From positions 1 to 33,329 of the forward strand of contig PFXJ01000024.1 of NCBI GenBank assembly GCA_002791595.1: a DNA stretch of 33,329 nucleotides, read 5' to 3'. The position numbers and the translations under genes were made by a program. The notes under the pieces are model-generated. The model searched no databases and was not told the DNA's origin. It saw nothing but the letters and a program-made list of their open reading frames with translations. Below are positions 16,777 through 25,412 of the stretch, piece after piece. Source of the DNA: a candidate division Zixibacteria bacterium CG_4_9_14_3_um_filter_46_8 (GTDB lineage Bacteria; Zixibacteria; MSB-5A5; UM-FILTER-46-8). Position 1 is the first letter of the stretch. Each line of letters begins with the position of its first letter.

Positions 16777-19419
16777 CTATCGAACTCCGGTTTCACTTGC
16801 TTTTCGATTTGACTCAAGCCGTCTGAATATCACCTCATCACCAGATAAAATCGCCTCATATTCAGATTCCGGCTTTATCACACCAGATAATATGCCTTTT
16901 GAAAGCGGCTTGGTCAAGAGTTTATCGAGGGCGCGTTTCAACGGCCTGGCGCCCAGCGATGGATCGAATCCCCGGCTGGCAATCAATTCCTTTACTTCGT
17001 CAGAAACTCTCAAGGTGATTTCCTTTTCAGACAGGCGCTCATTCAAATAAACAAGCTGTATGTCAATGATAGCTTTGATATTCTGCCGGTTCAAGGCGCG
17101 GAATACAATTATATCATCGATGCGATTCAAGAATTCCGGGCGAAAATGTTTGTTTATCAATGGCATCAGCTCGGATTTCATTTCGCGATAAATATCATCT
17201 TCGTTGCCTGGCTTGATCATTTTGGATTTCTCCATAATATATTCCGAGCCGATATTGGAGGTCATAATGAAGATGCAGTTTCTGAAATTGACGGTGCGTC
17301 CCTGGCTGTCAGTCAATCGGCCTTCATCGAACGCCTGCAGAAGCACATTGGATACTTCCGGATGCGCCTTCTCAATCTCATCGAGCAAGACCACCGAATA
17401 GGGGCGGCGCCGCACTACTTCAGTCAACTGTCCCCCTTCTTCATATCCAACATAGCCGGGAGGCGCGCCGATTAAACGCGAGACCGAAAATTTCTCCATA
17501 TATTCGGACATATCGATGCGCGCAACCGCATTCAGGTCATCGAACAACGAAAGCGCCAATGTCTTGGCCAGCTCGGTTTTGCCGACTCCGGTTGGACCCA
17601 GAAATAGGAATACTCCTGCCGGTTTATTCGGATCAGACAAACCGGCGCGGGAACTTCGTACAACTTCGGAAACCGCTTCCACCGCCTCCGGTTGCCCCAC
17701 AACCCTGCGAGTCAGTTCATCCTCCAGCTTGAGCAACTTTTCCGATTCAGCTTCTGTAAGTCGTGTAACCGGAATGCCGGTCCATTTGCTTACCGCATCT
17801 GCGATATCCTCCGCATCCACTTCCTCCTTCAACAGCTTCTTTTCTTTCTGGACTTCCGCCAAAGTTCTCGAATCTTTCTCGATATTTTTCTCCAGCTCTC
17901 GTATTTCCCCATAGCGTAATCTGGCGGCGCGTTCATAATCGGCGGTTTTTTCAGCGCGGTCTGCGTTGAGCTTCGCCTTCTCGATTTTTTCCTTGTTATC
18001 CCGCATACGGGTCATCAACAGCTTCTCGGTCTGAAGTTGTTGACTGAGCGCTTTTTCGGTTTTGCGAAGCTCCACAAGTTCCTCTTCAATCTCCTTTAGG
18101 TTGCTTCCATCGTTTTTCTCTCTTTTAATCCCCTCGCGTTCGATTTCCAGCCGCCGAATTCTCTTGACGATTTCATCCAACTCTTCAGGCATGCTGTCGA
18201 TATTGATGCGCAAATCAGCCGCCGCTTCATCCACGAGGTCGATTGCCTTATCCGGCAGAAATCTATCCGCAATATATCTATCCGACAATTTAGCCGCGGC
18301 AATCAGCGCTTCATCGCGGATCTTGACACCGTGATGAATCTCATACCGTTCCTTCAATCCCCTAAGAATCGAAACCGTATCCTCCACCGATGGAGGATTG
18401 ACCACTACCGGCGCGAAACGACGTTCCAAGGCGGCATCTTTCTCGATATTTTTCCGATATTCATCCAGAGTAGTTGCGCCTATGCAACGAAGATCTCCTC
18501 GCGCCAATGCCGGTTTGAGCATATTGGAAGCATCCATCGCTCCGCCAACCGCACCGGCGCCGACAATGGTGTGAAGCTCATCTATGAACAGGACAATATG
18601 TCCTTGAGATTTCTCCACTTCTTTGATTATTGCCTTAAGACGCTCTTCGAACTCCCCACGGAATTTGGAGCCAGCCAATAGCGATCCGAGATCAAGCGAA
18701 ATCAGCTTGCGATCCTTGAGAGATTCGGGGACATCGTTATTGAAAATCTTTTGCGCCAGACCTTCTACAATAGCGGTCTTGCCGACGCCCGGCTCGCCAA
18801 TTAATACTGGGTTATTTTTGGTTCTGCGGGAAAGGATTTTTATGACGCGGCGGATTTCTTCATCACGGCCGATGACCGGATCAAGTTTGCCCTTAGAGGC
18901 GAGGTCTGTCAAGTCCCGGCTATATTTTTCCAAAACCTTATATTTATTTTCAGGTTCCTGATCGGTAACGCGCTGGTTTCCACGGATCTCCGTTAAAGCC
19001 TGCAGTAATTTCTCCCGGGTTACACCGGCTTCAATGAGTATCCGAGAAACTTTCCTGGATTGGGCATCAAGCAAAGCTAACAGCAGATGCTCTACCGAGA
19101 TGAATTCATCCTTAAATTGCTCAGCCTCGACGCCGGCCCTTTCAAGCATCTGGCGGAGGTTGCTTGAGATATAGGATTGACCGAATCCGGAGCCGGTAAC
19201 TTTGGGAAGAAGCCCGATCTCTTCCCCGATTTTCGCTGTAATCGCCGAGGGAGACGCGCCGCAACGGGAAATAATATCTGAGACCAGCGAATCTTCCTGC
19301 TCCAGCAAGGCCAACAAGAGATGCTCCGATTCTATCTGCTGGTTGCCATTCGATTGCGCCATCTCGGCGGCATACTGAAGGGCATCCTGAGACTTCTGAG
19401 TCAATTTGTCCAAACGCAT
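16777..19419 (-). CDS. clpB: ATP-dependent disaggregase ClpB
   Basis: The 880-residue protein is full-length ClpB. It has the two-repeat N domain (1-145), NBD1 with Walker A GEPGVGKT (208-215) and LFIDELHTI, a long coiled-coil M domain at about 405-525 rich in E/K/R, then NBD2 with [23 protein letters not shown] and the C-terminal substrate-handling domain. The M domain separates it from ClpC and ClpA. The hexamer pulls proteins out of aggregates, working with DnaK, which is encoded at 21515-23425. It starts 7 bases after rnhC and is the last gene of a J-domain/rnhC/clpB operon. Confidence 0.97.
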   Translation of the reverse strand: MRLDKLTQKSQDALQYAAEMAQSNGNQQIESEHLLLALLEQEDSLVSDIISRCGASPSAITAKIGEEIGLLPKVTGSGFGQSYISSNLRQMLERAGVEAEQFKDEFISVEHLLLALLDAQSRKVSRILIEAGVTREKLLQALTEIRGNQRVTDQEPENKYKVLEKYSRDLTDLASKGKLDPVIGRDEEIRRVIKILSRRTKNNPVLIGEPGVGKTAIVEGLAQKIFNNDVPESLKDRKLISLDLGSLLAGSKFRGEFEERLKAIIKEVEKSQGHIVLFIDELHTIVGAGAVGGAMDASNMLKPALARGDLRCIGATTLDEYRKNIEKDAALERRFAPVVVNPPSVEDTVSILRGLKERYEIHHGVKIRDEALIAAAKLSDRYIADRFLPDKAIDLVDEAAADLRINIDSMPEELDEIVKRIRRLEIEREGIKREKNDGSNLKEIEEELVELRKTEKALSQQLQTEKLLMTRMRDNKEKIEKAKLNADRAEKTADYERAARLRYGEIRELEKNIEKDSRTLAEVQKEKKLLKEEVDAEDIADAVSKWTGIPVTRLTEAESEKLLKLEDELTRRVVGQPEAVEAVSEVVRSSRAGLSDPNKPAGVFLFLGPTGVGKTELAKTLALSLFDDLNAVARIDMSEYMEKFSVSRLIGAPPGYVGYEEGGQLTEVVRRRPYSVVLLDEIEKAHPEVSNVLLQAFDEGRLTDSQGRTVNFRNCIFIMTSNIGSEYIMEKSKMIKPGNEDDIYREMKSELMPLINKHFRPEFLNRIDDIIVFRALNRQNIKAIIDIQLVYLNERLSEKEITLRVSDEVKELIASRGFDPSLGARPLKRALDKLLTKPLSKGILSGVIKPESEYEAILSGDEVIFRRLESNRKASETGVR

Positions 19420-19426
19420 AAAATTA

Positions 19427-20335
19427 TTACTCCATCAGATCGGGCTGAATAACATATTGAGTCGTCTTGAAATGTAGCTTGGCGTACATCCCGAGTTGCT
19501 CTCTGCCCAATTTATCGATAATTTCCCGTCCCGGGGCAAAAACCGCATTCGAGCAGCCCTTGGGCAATTTTATCCCCGAGCGTTTCGAGAGTTCATCCAA
19601 ACTTGTCAGAAATTCGGCTCGCGCCAGAATGGATGCCGCCGCCACTGCGACATCAGATTCGGCCCTATGCCTTTCCCGTAAATCCACATTCTTCCCCTTC
19701 TCAAATAGCGCCCTTCTCAATTCGTCCTTCATAGAAAATTTATCGGAAATAGCGACTTTGAAATTTCCCTTTTGCAACACATTTTCCAGTGCCCGGGCAT
19801 GTCCCCATGCCAACAGGCGATTCAAATTCCTGAATTTATCATAGAGCTCATTATACTTAGTCGGGCAAATGGCGATCACATCATATTTGCAGGTCGCTTT
19901 CACTTTGTCTGCAATTTTGATAACGCTCCTATCGCTGATCAATTTGCTATCGCCAACACCTGAAGTCAATAATTCAATCTCATTGTGGCCTTCGACGCCA
20001 GCCGCGGCAATTACCAGCGGACCGAAATAGTCTCCCTTACCTGCTTCGTCTATCCCCACGCGGGATTCGCATTTTGTCTCTTGGCGCGCATACTCGATAA
20101 TCCCATGGATTATGCGCGCTTGACCTTTCTCCATAAATATTGATGAGGAATCCCCGTTCGCTTTAAGATAAACATCGATTACAGTCTCATTCTCATCTCC
20201 CGTAGTTAGGAAATATTTCCAAAGCATGCCCCCATTGAATATCCGCTTCTCGAATGGAAAACTGTTATCGCTGGCAAAGGTTTCTATAATCTTGGCGGCC
20301 TCCTCTGCACGGTATTTGAAATCAATTTTATCCAT
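19427..20335 (-). CDS. rnhC: Ribonuclease HIII
   Basis: The 302-residue product has an N-terminal TBP-like substrate-binding domain (about 1-85) and a C-terminal RNase H fold with the signature [16 protein letters not shown]96 and E97 start the catalytic set and the GKGDYFGPL form distinguishes type HIII from HII. Further along are VGDSKLISD and [20 protein letters not shown]. It cuts the RNA strand of RNA-DNA hybrids. Its start overlaps the stop of the upstream J-domain gene in the pattern TGATG, and clpB follows 7 bases later, an unusual coupling of a hybrid-removing nuclease to chaperones. Confidence 0.93.
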   Translation of the reverse strand: MDKIDFKYRAEEAAKIIETFASDNSFPFEKRIFNGGMLWKYFLTTGDENETVIDVYLKANGDSSSIFMEKGQARIIHGIIEYARQETKCESRVGIDEAGKGDYFGPLVIAAAGVEGHNEIELLTSGVGDSKLISDRSVIKIADKVKATCKYDVIAICPTKYNELYDKFRNLNRLLAWGHARALENVLQKGNFKVAISDKFSMKDELRRALFEKGKNVDLRERHRAESDVAVAAASILARAEFLTSLDELSKRSGIKLPKGCSNAVFAPGREIIDKLGREQLGMYAKLHFKTTQYVIQPDLME

Positions 20336-20925
20336 CAGGTTATTCTCAATTCCACCTCATAGCCGTCGTAGCTGAAGCTGGTCTTGTCCCCAGCCTCCAG
20401 ATCGTTGCCGCATTCAAATGGCAAAAGAAGCTCCATCTTAATTATGCCGCTACCTCTGCAATTCGGGCAATTCCCCATCCATCCTCCCAAGCCTATACAG
20501 GATGGGCAGGTCTTTTCTATTTCAGGGGCCAGGACAATAATATCATCGGTGTTCCTTTTGATTCTATCGGCATCAACCTCGATAAATAATATGCCCCTGC
20601 TCCTCTTGTCAAATGCCTGCTTCACAGCAGTCTTGATGTCATCATACAGGTCAGTAAGGGGCCTGCGAATGGCTGTCGGTAAGGTTATCCTGTAAAATCG
20701 GCCATTTAATTTTCTCAACCCCAACCTCGAATCATAATCGGCCCGGCGCCCGGGATCACTTAAGATGTCGAATCCATCTTTTATCAGGACAAAATCTGCC
20801 TCATGGCCCCCATGGTCGGGATGGTTGTCTTTCACTTTCTGCCGGTATGCGGATTTTAATTGCTCCAGATCGCACCCATATTCGCAACCCAATATTTGAT
20901 AGTAATCATGCATCGTCGATACCAT
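20335..20925 (-). CDS. J-domain co-chaperone with a single half zinc finger
   Basis: The 196-residue product begins with a J domain (DYYQILG, the HPD tripeptide at 35-37, then FDILSDPGRRADYDS), which stimulates ATP hydrolysis by DnaK. The canonical DnaJ G/F linker is missing. The C-terminal part has only one zinc pair, C140-PS-C143 and C153-PN-C156 followed by RGSG, instead of the four CxxCxGxG repeats of DnaJ, and a short C-terminal beta region. It is thus a specialised DnaJ-like protein rather than DnaJ. It heads the operon with rnhC and clpB. An ATG 12 bases further in (20913) is an alternative start. Confidence 0.85.
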   Translation of the reverse strand: MVSTMHDYYQILGCEYGCDLEQLKSAYRQKVKDNHPDHGGHEADFVLIKDGFDILSDPGRRADYDSRLGLRKLNGRFYRITLPTAIRRPLTDLYDDIKTAVKQAFDKRSRGILFIEVDADRIKRNTDDIIVLAPEIEKTCPSCIGLGGWMGNCPNCRGSGIIKMELLLPFECGNDLEAGDKTSFSYDGYEVELRIT

Positions 20926-20945
20926 TATGCATCCGGCATATATGC

Positions 20946-20972
20946 AAAAAAGCGAGAGATGATCACTCTCGC
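20946..20972 (-). terminator. Rho-independent terminator after the FmdB-type gene
   Basis: GCGAGAG (20952-20958) and CTCTCGC (20966-20972) form a 7-bp stem with a 7-base loop, followed on the minus strand by six U (20946-20951). It separates the zinc-ribbon gene from the J-domain operon, whose promoter must lie very close or depend on readthrough. Confidence 0.8.
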
Positions 20973-21000
20973 CGACAATCTCTTTAGATTTTACGATCAG

Positions 21001-21297
21001 CTAATCATCGGCTTTTGTCCGAGATTTCTTTTCGGTTTTGCTTGAAGATGAGCCGCTTTCCGACTTAAGGCCCAGAGACTTATCTGCTTCCGCCGCTCTC
21101 TTGTAGCTTGATGAGCGATAATCGGTGGCATAAAAACCCGATCCCTTAAAGAGCAATCCTGCTCCGGCGGAAATCAATCGACGGACCTTGCCATTCTTTC
21201 CACAACTGGTGCAGGCCGTTAATGGCGGGTCGGTTATCTTCTGAAACTCCTCGAAATCCTCTCCGCAACAATCACAATGATATTCATAAGTCGGCAT
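21001..21297 (-). CDS. FmdB-family zinc-ribbon protein
   Basis: The 98-residue product has the usual start MPTYEYHC and a zinc ribbon of two CxxC pairs (CDCC and CTSC) followed by VRRLIS and the GSGFYATDYR segment common to this family. The tail is a disordered Ser/Lys stretch. The family is a putative regulatory protein, and some members affect ribosome hibernation or formamidase expression, but no firm role is known. It has its own promoter at 21333-21361 and a terminator at 20946-20972, so it is a single-gene unit among chaperone genes. Confidence 0.87.
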   Translation of the reverse strand: MPTYEYHCDCCGEDFEEFQKITDPPLTACTSCGKNGKVRRLISAGAGLLFKGSGFYATDYRSSSYKRAAEADKSLGLKSESGSSSSKTEKKSRTKADD

Positions 21298-21332
21298 ACT
21301 TTTCTCCCTATCGAAATTTGCTATAATTTTTA

Positions 21333-21361
21333 TATATACTAGATAACCGGGCCTTATGCAA
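21333..21361 (-). promoter_or_regulatory. Sigma-70-type promoter of the FmdB-type gene
   Basis: On the minus strand TTGCAT (21356-21361) and TATATA (21333-21338) are 17 bases apart, about 36 bases before the start codon. A run of A follows the -10. Confidence 0.6.
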
Positions 21362-21399
21362 GGGAAATCATGAGGGGTGATGCCCGCTCATCCCTTAAC

Positions 21400-21426
21400 C
21401 CCTTCTCCCACTTAATGGGAGAAGGG
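21400..21426. repeat. Perfect 11-bp inverted repeat of REP type downstream of dnaK
   Basis: CCCTTCTCCCA (21400-21410) and TGGGAGAAGGG (21416-21426) form a perfect 11-bp stem with loop CTTAA. A second, weaker pair CCCTCT/AGAGGG follows at about 21433-21457, then GGAGCCGGGTGAG near 21475-21486. This composition is the widespread dispersed CCCTCTCCC intergenic repeat type. It lies between the dnaK stop and the FmdB promoter and could end dnaK transcription. Confidence 0.6.
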
Positions 21427-21514
21427 TAATTCCCTCTCCCATCCATAAGGAAGAGGGCGGTTCCGATAATGTTGGAGCCGGGTGAGAATATCAAACGAGC
21501 CTATCATATCATCC

Positions 21515-23425
21515 TCAATTCACTACCTCATAATCAGCATCGACCGCTTTGCCGCCTTTTTCGCCCGATGTTTCGGTCTGAGTCTGTTGTTGACTGCCTG
21601 TTTGACTGGCGGAATGTTGCCCGGCTTGCTGTTGATACATTTTCGATGAAGCCTGATGCCAGACTTGCTGAAGCGATTCAGTTGCTGATTTGATTTCGCT
21701 AATATCATCGCCTTTCAGCGCCCCTTTAAGCCTGTCGGCGGCCGCCTGAACTCCGGCACGTGTATCGGCATCGATTTTGTCCTGGAATTCCTTCAGTTGT
21801 TTTTCAGTCTGATATACAAGTTGATCGGCGTTGTTGCGGGCATCGATGACTTCCCGACGCTTCTTATCCTCTGCCTCGTTCGACTTGGCATCATTAACCA
21901 TTTTCTTGATTTCCTGCTCCGTTAAGCCACTGGAAGCTTCTATGCGAATCGATTGCTCCTTGCCGGTGGCTTTATCCTTGGCGGCAACTTTAAGAATGCC
22001 GTTGGCATCAATATCAAAGGCAACCTCAATCTGCGGAATTCCCCTTGGCGCCGGCGGAATCCCATCAAGATGGAATCTGCCGATGGTTTTGTTATTAATC
22101 GCCATTTCACGTTCGCCCTGCAAAATATGCACCTCAACCGATGTTTGGCTATCGCCGGCCGTTGAGAAAACTTCAGATTTTTTGGTCGGGATAGTAGTGT
22201 TTCTCTCAATCAAACGGGTGAACACTCCGCCCAAAGTCTCTATCCCCAGCGAAAGCGGCGTAACGTCCAACAGAAGGACATCTTTCACATCGCCAGCCAA
22301 GACTCCCCCCTGAATGGCCGCGCCTACCGCCACTACCTCATCGGGATTGACACCCTTATGCGGCTCTTTGCCAAACAATTCTTTCACAACTTGCTGAACT
22401 CTGGGCATACGGGTCATCCCGCCGACCATAACCACCTCATCTATTTGAGAAGCGGGAAGCCCTGCATCGTCCAAAGCCCGTTTCACCGGTCCGATGCTTC
22501 TCTCGATAAGGTCATCAACCAACTGCTCGAATTTGGCACGGGACAATATCATATTAAGATGCTTGGGCCCATTGGCATCGGCGGTTATGAATGGCAGATT
22601 GATGGTCGTTTCCATCGTGGATGAAAGCTCTATCTTTGCCTTTTCCGCCGCTTCCTTCAATCTCTGAAGCGCCATCGGATCCTTTGACAAATCTATTCCG
22701 TCCGACTTACGGAACTCATCGACCAGCCAATCGATGATGCGCTTGTCGAAGTCATCTCCTCCCAGATGTGTATCACCATTGGTGGATTTGACTTCGAAAA
22801 CGCCATCTCCCAATTCGAGAATCGAAATGTCAAAAGTGCCGCCCCCAAGGTCATAGACTGCAATCTTCTCGTCCTTTTTTTTGTCCAGACCGTAGGCGAG
22901 CGATGCCGCGGTTGGTTCATTGATTATTCTCAAGACCTCCAACCCGGCAATCCTCCCCGCATCTTTGGTCGCCTGACGCTGGGAGTCATTGAAATACGCC
23001 GGCACCGTTATCACCGCTTTGGTGACTTTCTGGCCAAGATAATCCTCCGCGGTCTTCTTCATCTTCTGCAACACCAGCGCCGAAATTTCCGGCGGAGAAT
23101 ATTGATTCCCCTCAATCTCTATTCGAGCGTCGCCATTCGGCCCTTTGACCACTTTATACGGGAAATTCTTAATTTCCTCGATTACCTCATCATACTTGCG
23201 TCCCATAAACCGCTTGACCGAGAAGATCGTGTTCAGCGGATTGGTGATCGCCTGACGCTTGGCTATTTGCCCCATTAACTTCTCGCCATTCTTGGCAAAT
23301 CCGACCACAGATGGCGTGGTGCGGCTCCCTTCTGAATTATTTATCACGACCGGGTCCCCACCTTCCATCACTGCCACGCAGGAGTTGGTGGTCCCCAAAT
23401 CGATTCCTATGATTTTATCTGACAT
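21515..23425 (-). CDS. dnaK: Molecular chaperone DnaK (Hsp70)
   Basis: The 636-residue protein is full-length Hsp70: [14 protein letters not shown] phosphate-binding loop, [53 protein letters not shown], then the linker [19 protein letters not shown] and the peptide-binding domain. The end is a Q-rich segment with DADYEVVN in place of the common EEVD-like end. A strong GGAGGAG lies 7 bases before ATG and is located inside the end of the preceding gene, which overlaps by 11 bases. No grpE or canonical dnaJ is nearby. No CIRCE element is visible upstream. Confidence 0.97.
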   Translation of the reverse strand: MSDKIIGIDLGTTNSCVAVMEGGDPVVINNSEGSRTTPSVVGFAKNGEKLMGQIAKRQAITNPLNTIFSVKRFMGRKYDEVIEEIKNFPYKVVKGPNGDARIEIEGNQYSPPEISALVLQKMKKTAEDYLGQKVTKAVITVPAYFNDSQRQATKDAGRIAGLEVLRIINEPTAASLAYGLDKKKDEKIAVYDLGGGTFDISILELGDGVFEVKSTNGDTHLGGDDFDKRIIDWLVDEFRKSDGIDLSKDPMALQRLKEAAEKAKIELSSTMETTINLPFITADANGPKHLNMILSRAKFEQLVDDLIERSIGPVKRALDDAGLPASQIDEVVMVGGMTRMPRVQQVVKELFGKEPHKGVNPDEVVAVGAAIQGGVLAGDVKDVLLLDVTPLSLGIETLGGVFTRLIERNTTIPTKKSEVFSTAGDSQTSVEVHILQGEREMAINNKTIGRFHLDGIPPAPRGIPQIEVAFDIDANGILKVAAKDKATGKEQSIRIEASSGLTEQEIKKMVNDAKSNEAEDKKRREVIDARNNADQLVYQTEKQLKEFQDKIDADTRAGVQAAADRLKGALKGDDISEIKSATESLQQVWHQASSKMYQQQAGQHSASQTGSQQQTQTETSGEKGGKAVDADYEVVN

Positions 23426-24317
23426 GATTTGTCTCCTCCTTTATTTCAAATCTAATTTCGCCTTCGCCTCTGATGGGTATCATATTCCTAATCTCTTTGC
23501 TCGACAGAATTTGCTCAGGCAATGGATTTTCTGCGTCTGGTAGCCGCATCAATGTGGGTGGCATCTCTGGTGACACACGCGGGTGAAATACTATGACTCC
23601 GCCTAGCCACTTATGTCTCTCTCCCCGCAATTCCGCTCCTGCGGGATCGATTGCCAATTCGAGGTGGCGTTTGGTCGAGCCTGAGGGAGGCCAGAGGATG
23701 TCGAACTTGCCAAATAACTCCTTCAAGGCACCATCGTCCAGAGGAGGGCCATTCCGATGGACAATTGCAATTACGGTTGGCAAGCCCGGGTATTTTTTCA
23801 CCTGCTCCCTAGTTCTTCCTATTATCTCGTGAAACCACCCCTTGAAATATACTGGCTCTCCACCTCGTTTTCGACCGATGTGGCAAGGGGTTGTGCGGGC
23901 CTCACGAATTTGAAAATCCATAACCTCTATTTCCACTCTACCCTTGAGAAAGCCCACTCTGTGCCCAGGTCTTCTATTCTCTATATTGGAAAAATGCCTT
24001 TTGTATTCCGCGAGCAACCTCTTATAATCGCAAGCCTCCGGGCGCTGGCAAAAATCATAAGAAACAAAAATAGCAATTGGAATTGTTGACTTCTGCAGCG
24101 TGTGCTCGATCTCATTCTGTATTCTCTCATTCGCTCGCCCATCATTGAAATGCTCTTTTGTTTTCACTTCGACTATGAATTCGTCCTTGCCTTTTACTGC
24201 TTTATAGTCAGGCTTCTTTTGACTCGTATCATTGCCATCATCAATTCGGATAACCTGGTATCCTTTTCCTTCAAGAAATTCTCTGACATATTTTTCGTCT
24301 ATGTTCTCTTGATGCAT
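23415..24317 (-). CDS. PD-(D/E)XK nuclease-like protein of unknown function, overlapping dnaK
   Basis: From ATG 24317 the product is 300 residues. GGAG lies 5 bases upstream of this ATG, which makes it better than the TTG six codons earlier. The N-terminal 55 residues read like a PD-(D/E)XK nuclease: KKPDYK with D37, then [10 protein letters not shown] with E50 and K52, after a strand-helix opening. The remainder ([53 protein letters not shown]) is not recognised but looks like one domain that could be a sensor or binding part. It shares a transcript with dnaK and overlaps it by 11 bases. The sequence alone does not say whether it cuts DNA. Confidence 0.7.
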   Translation of the reverse strand: MHQENIDEKYVREFLEGKGYQVIRIDDGNDTSQKKPDYKAVKGKDEFIVEVKTKEHFNDGRANERIQNEIEHTLQKSTIPIAIFVSYDFCQRPEACDYKRLLAEYKRHFSNIENRRPGHRVGFLKGRVEIEVMDFQIREARTTPCHIGRKRGGEPVYFKGWFHEIIGRTREQVKKYPGLPTVIAIVHRNGPPLDDGALKELFGKFDILWPPSGSTKRHLELAIDPAGAELRGERHKWLGGVIVFHPRVSPEMPPTLMRLPDAENPLPEQILSSKEIRNMIPIRGEGEIRFEIKEETNHVR

Positions 24318-24337
24318 CACAACTCCATTTGACAATT

Positions 24338-24594
24338 TAAAATATAGGTGTCGGAGGCAAAACCCGCCTACCCACCTATTGTCTGGAGACCCCGGGCTTT
24401 AGCCCGCGGGAGCCTCACTATCCCAAATAACCGAAGGTTTTAACCTTCCTGATTTATATACGTACGGGTAGGTTAAAACCTACCGTTATTTTATGGGTGA
24501 TCCTCCACGGGTTAAAACCCGTGGTCTCACCATTTTCTTGTCGGGCATCTCTGCCCCCGACGAATCGGGGGCTTCGGAGCCCGATTTAGGCCAG
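24338..24594. repeat. Cluster of five perfect palindromic hairpins between hsp20 and the nuclease-like gene
   Basis: Non-coding, with these perfect stems: CGGGCT-TT-AGCCCG (24393-24406); GAAGGTT-TT-AACCTTC (24433-24448); GGTAGGTT-AA-AACCTACC (24467-24484); CCACGGGTT-AA-AACCCGTGG (24505-24524); and a nested pair, inner GCCCCCGA/TCGGGGGC (24553-24572) inside outer TCGGGC/GCCCGA (24541-24546, 24579-24584). Three share a GGTT/AACC heart with 2-base loop. They look like different members of one dispersed repeat family placed in tandem. The last one lies 10 bases past the hsp20 stop and may stabilise or end that transcript. Confidence 0.7.
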
Positions 24595-25032
24595 TTACGC
24601 CGCTTCGATCGCGATCTCTTTGGGCTTAGCCGCTTCGACCTTGGGCAGACTGATGGACAGAATGCCATCCTTGTAGTTCGCCTTGATTTTGGACGAATCG
24701 ATAGTCGAAGGCAGTGAGAACGATCTGCAGAAAGAACCATACATCCTTTCATTGCGGAAGTAGTTGTCCTTCTCATCGTTCTTCTCCTGTTTCTTCTCAC
24801 CGGTGATGGTCAAAGTGCCATTGTTGACCGTGAGCCTTACATCATCTTTATTGATGCCGGGGATTTCAGCTCTGACCACGATGTTCTGATCGTTCTCGCT
24901 GATATCCACTGCCGGAGCCCAATTGCATCTGAATCCAGGCCAATCCTCTTCATTGGCGAAGTTCTTGACCATCCGATCCATATATTCCCAAGGGCTCAAA
25001 TCGTTTCTGCTTCTGAATTTTACGAGTGTCAT
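24595..25032 (-). CDS. Small heat shock protein Hsp20
   Basis: The 145-residue product has the alpha-crystallin domain from about 40 to 140: PAVDISENDQNIVVRAEIPG, LTVNNGTLTITGEKK, YGSFCRSFSLP and the G-x-L motif DGILSISLPK. The short N-terminal arm (SPWEYMDRMVKNF) and C-terminal KEIAIEA with an IxI/V element are as in bacterial class A proteins. It forms oligomers that hold unfolding proteins for DnaK and ClpB. GGAGAT lies 6 bases before ATG. Expression appears to depend on sigma-54, judged from the element at 25098-25114. Confidence 0.95.
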   Translation of the reverse strand: MTLVKFRSRNDLSPWEYMDRMVKNFANEEDWPGFRCNWAPAVDISENDQNIVVRAEIPGINKDDVRLTVNNGTLTITGEKKQEKNDEKDNYFRNERMYGSFCRSFSLPSTIDSSKIKANYKDGILSISLPKVEAAKPKEIAIEAA

Positions 25033-25097
25033 TTTGATATCTCCTTTTTTGAAGTTTTATTTTTCGTTTGATCCTTATCGAATCCAACTTTGTATAA

Positions 25098-25114
25098 AGC
25101 AACTTCCGTGCCAA
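25098..25114 (-). promoter_or_regulatory. Perfect sigma-54 (-24/-12) promoter of hsp20
   Basis: On the minus strand the sequence is TTGGCACGGAAGTTGCT. It matches the sigma-54 consensus TGGCACG-N4-TTGCW at every conserved position, with exactly 10 bases between the GG and GC doublets. The transcript would start near 25087, leaving a 55-base leader before the hsp20 ATG. Sigma-54 promoters need an ATP-driven activator, which fits the upstream repeats. Confidence 0.82.
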
Positions 25115-25142
25115 TTACGAAATATTATGTTATCTCATTATC

Positions 25143-25155
25143 AATCAATTGATTG
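25143..25155. promoter_or_regulatory. IHF-type site between hsp20 promoter and upstream repeats
   Basis: AATCAATTGATTG matches the IHF consensus WATCAA-N4-TTR, at about -56 to -68 from the predicted start. It is part of a 14-bp perfect palindrome (25142-25155). A DNA-bending site is usual here in sigma-54 promoters, but the match is short and could be chance. Confidence 0.45.
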
Positions 25156-25182
25156 GGACGGATTCACCATTTTTGGAATGCC

Positions 25183-25267
25183 TGCCATATTAGTAGCATA
25201 CTATGCCATATTGGCTTATTCGACCTTGTCATTATGTCAATATGGCCAAACTACTGCCAAATTAGCA
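25183..25267. promoter_or_regulatory. Four helically phased 13-bp dyads, candidate enhancer sites of hsp20
   Basis: Four copies of TGCCAWATTRGCA are seen: 25183-25195, 25204-25216, 25235-25247 (inverted, two mismatches) and 25255-25267. The motif has dyad symmetry TGC-N7-GCA. Centres are 21, 31 and 20 bases apart, close to 2, 3 and 2 turns of DNA, so all would face the same side. They lie about 96-180 bases upstream of the sigma-54 start, the normal place for an activator. No other gene needs this 380-base gap, and the rest of it (25268-25412) shows nothing else. Confidence 0.6.
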
Positions 25268-25412
25268 TAATGGTTAGTCAAAATATGATAGATGATAAAA
25301 ATACAATTGTGGGAGCATTGGGATGCCATCGCCCAGAAGGTAATCGATTATCGCCGATCCAATTCCAGAGCATTGTCAAAATGACTTTGGCGAAGCAGCC
25401 CCCCGAGTATTC

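Noticed and set aside
24338-24594. CRISPR array
   Set aside because: The hairpins differ in sequence and spacing and have no repeated unit with spacers, and no cas gene is near.
25033-25412. CIRCE or sigma-32 control of hsp20
   Set aside because: No TTAGCACTC-N9-GAGTGCTAA and no sigma-32-like pair was seen; the sigma-54 element explains the region better.
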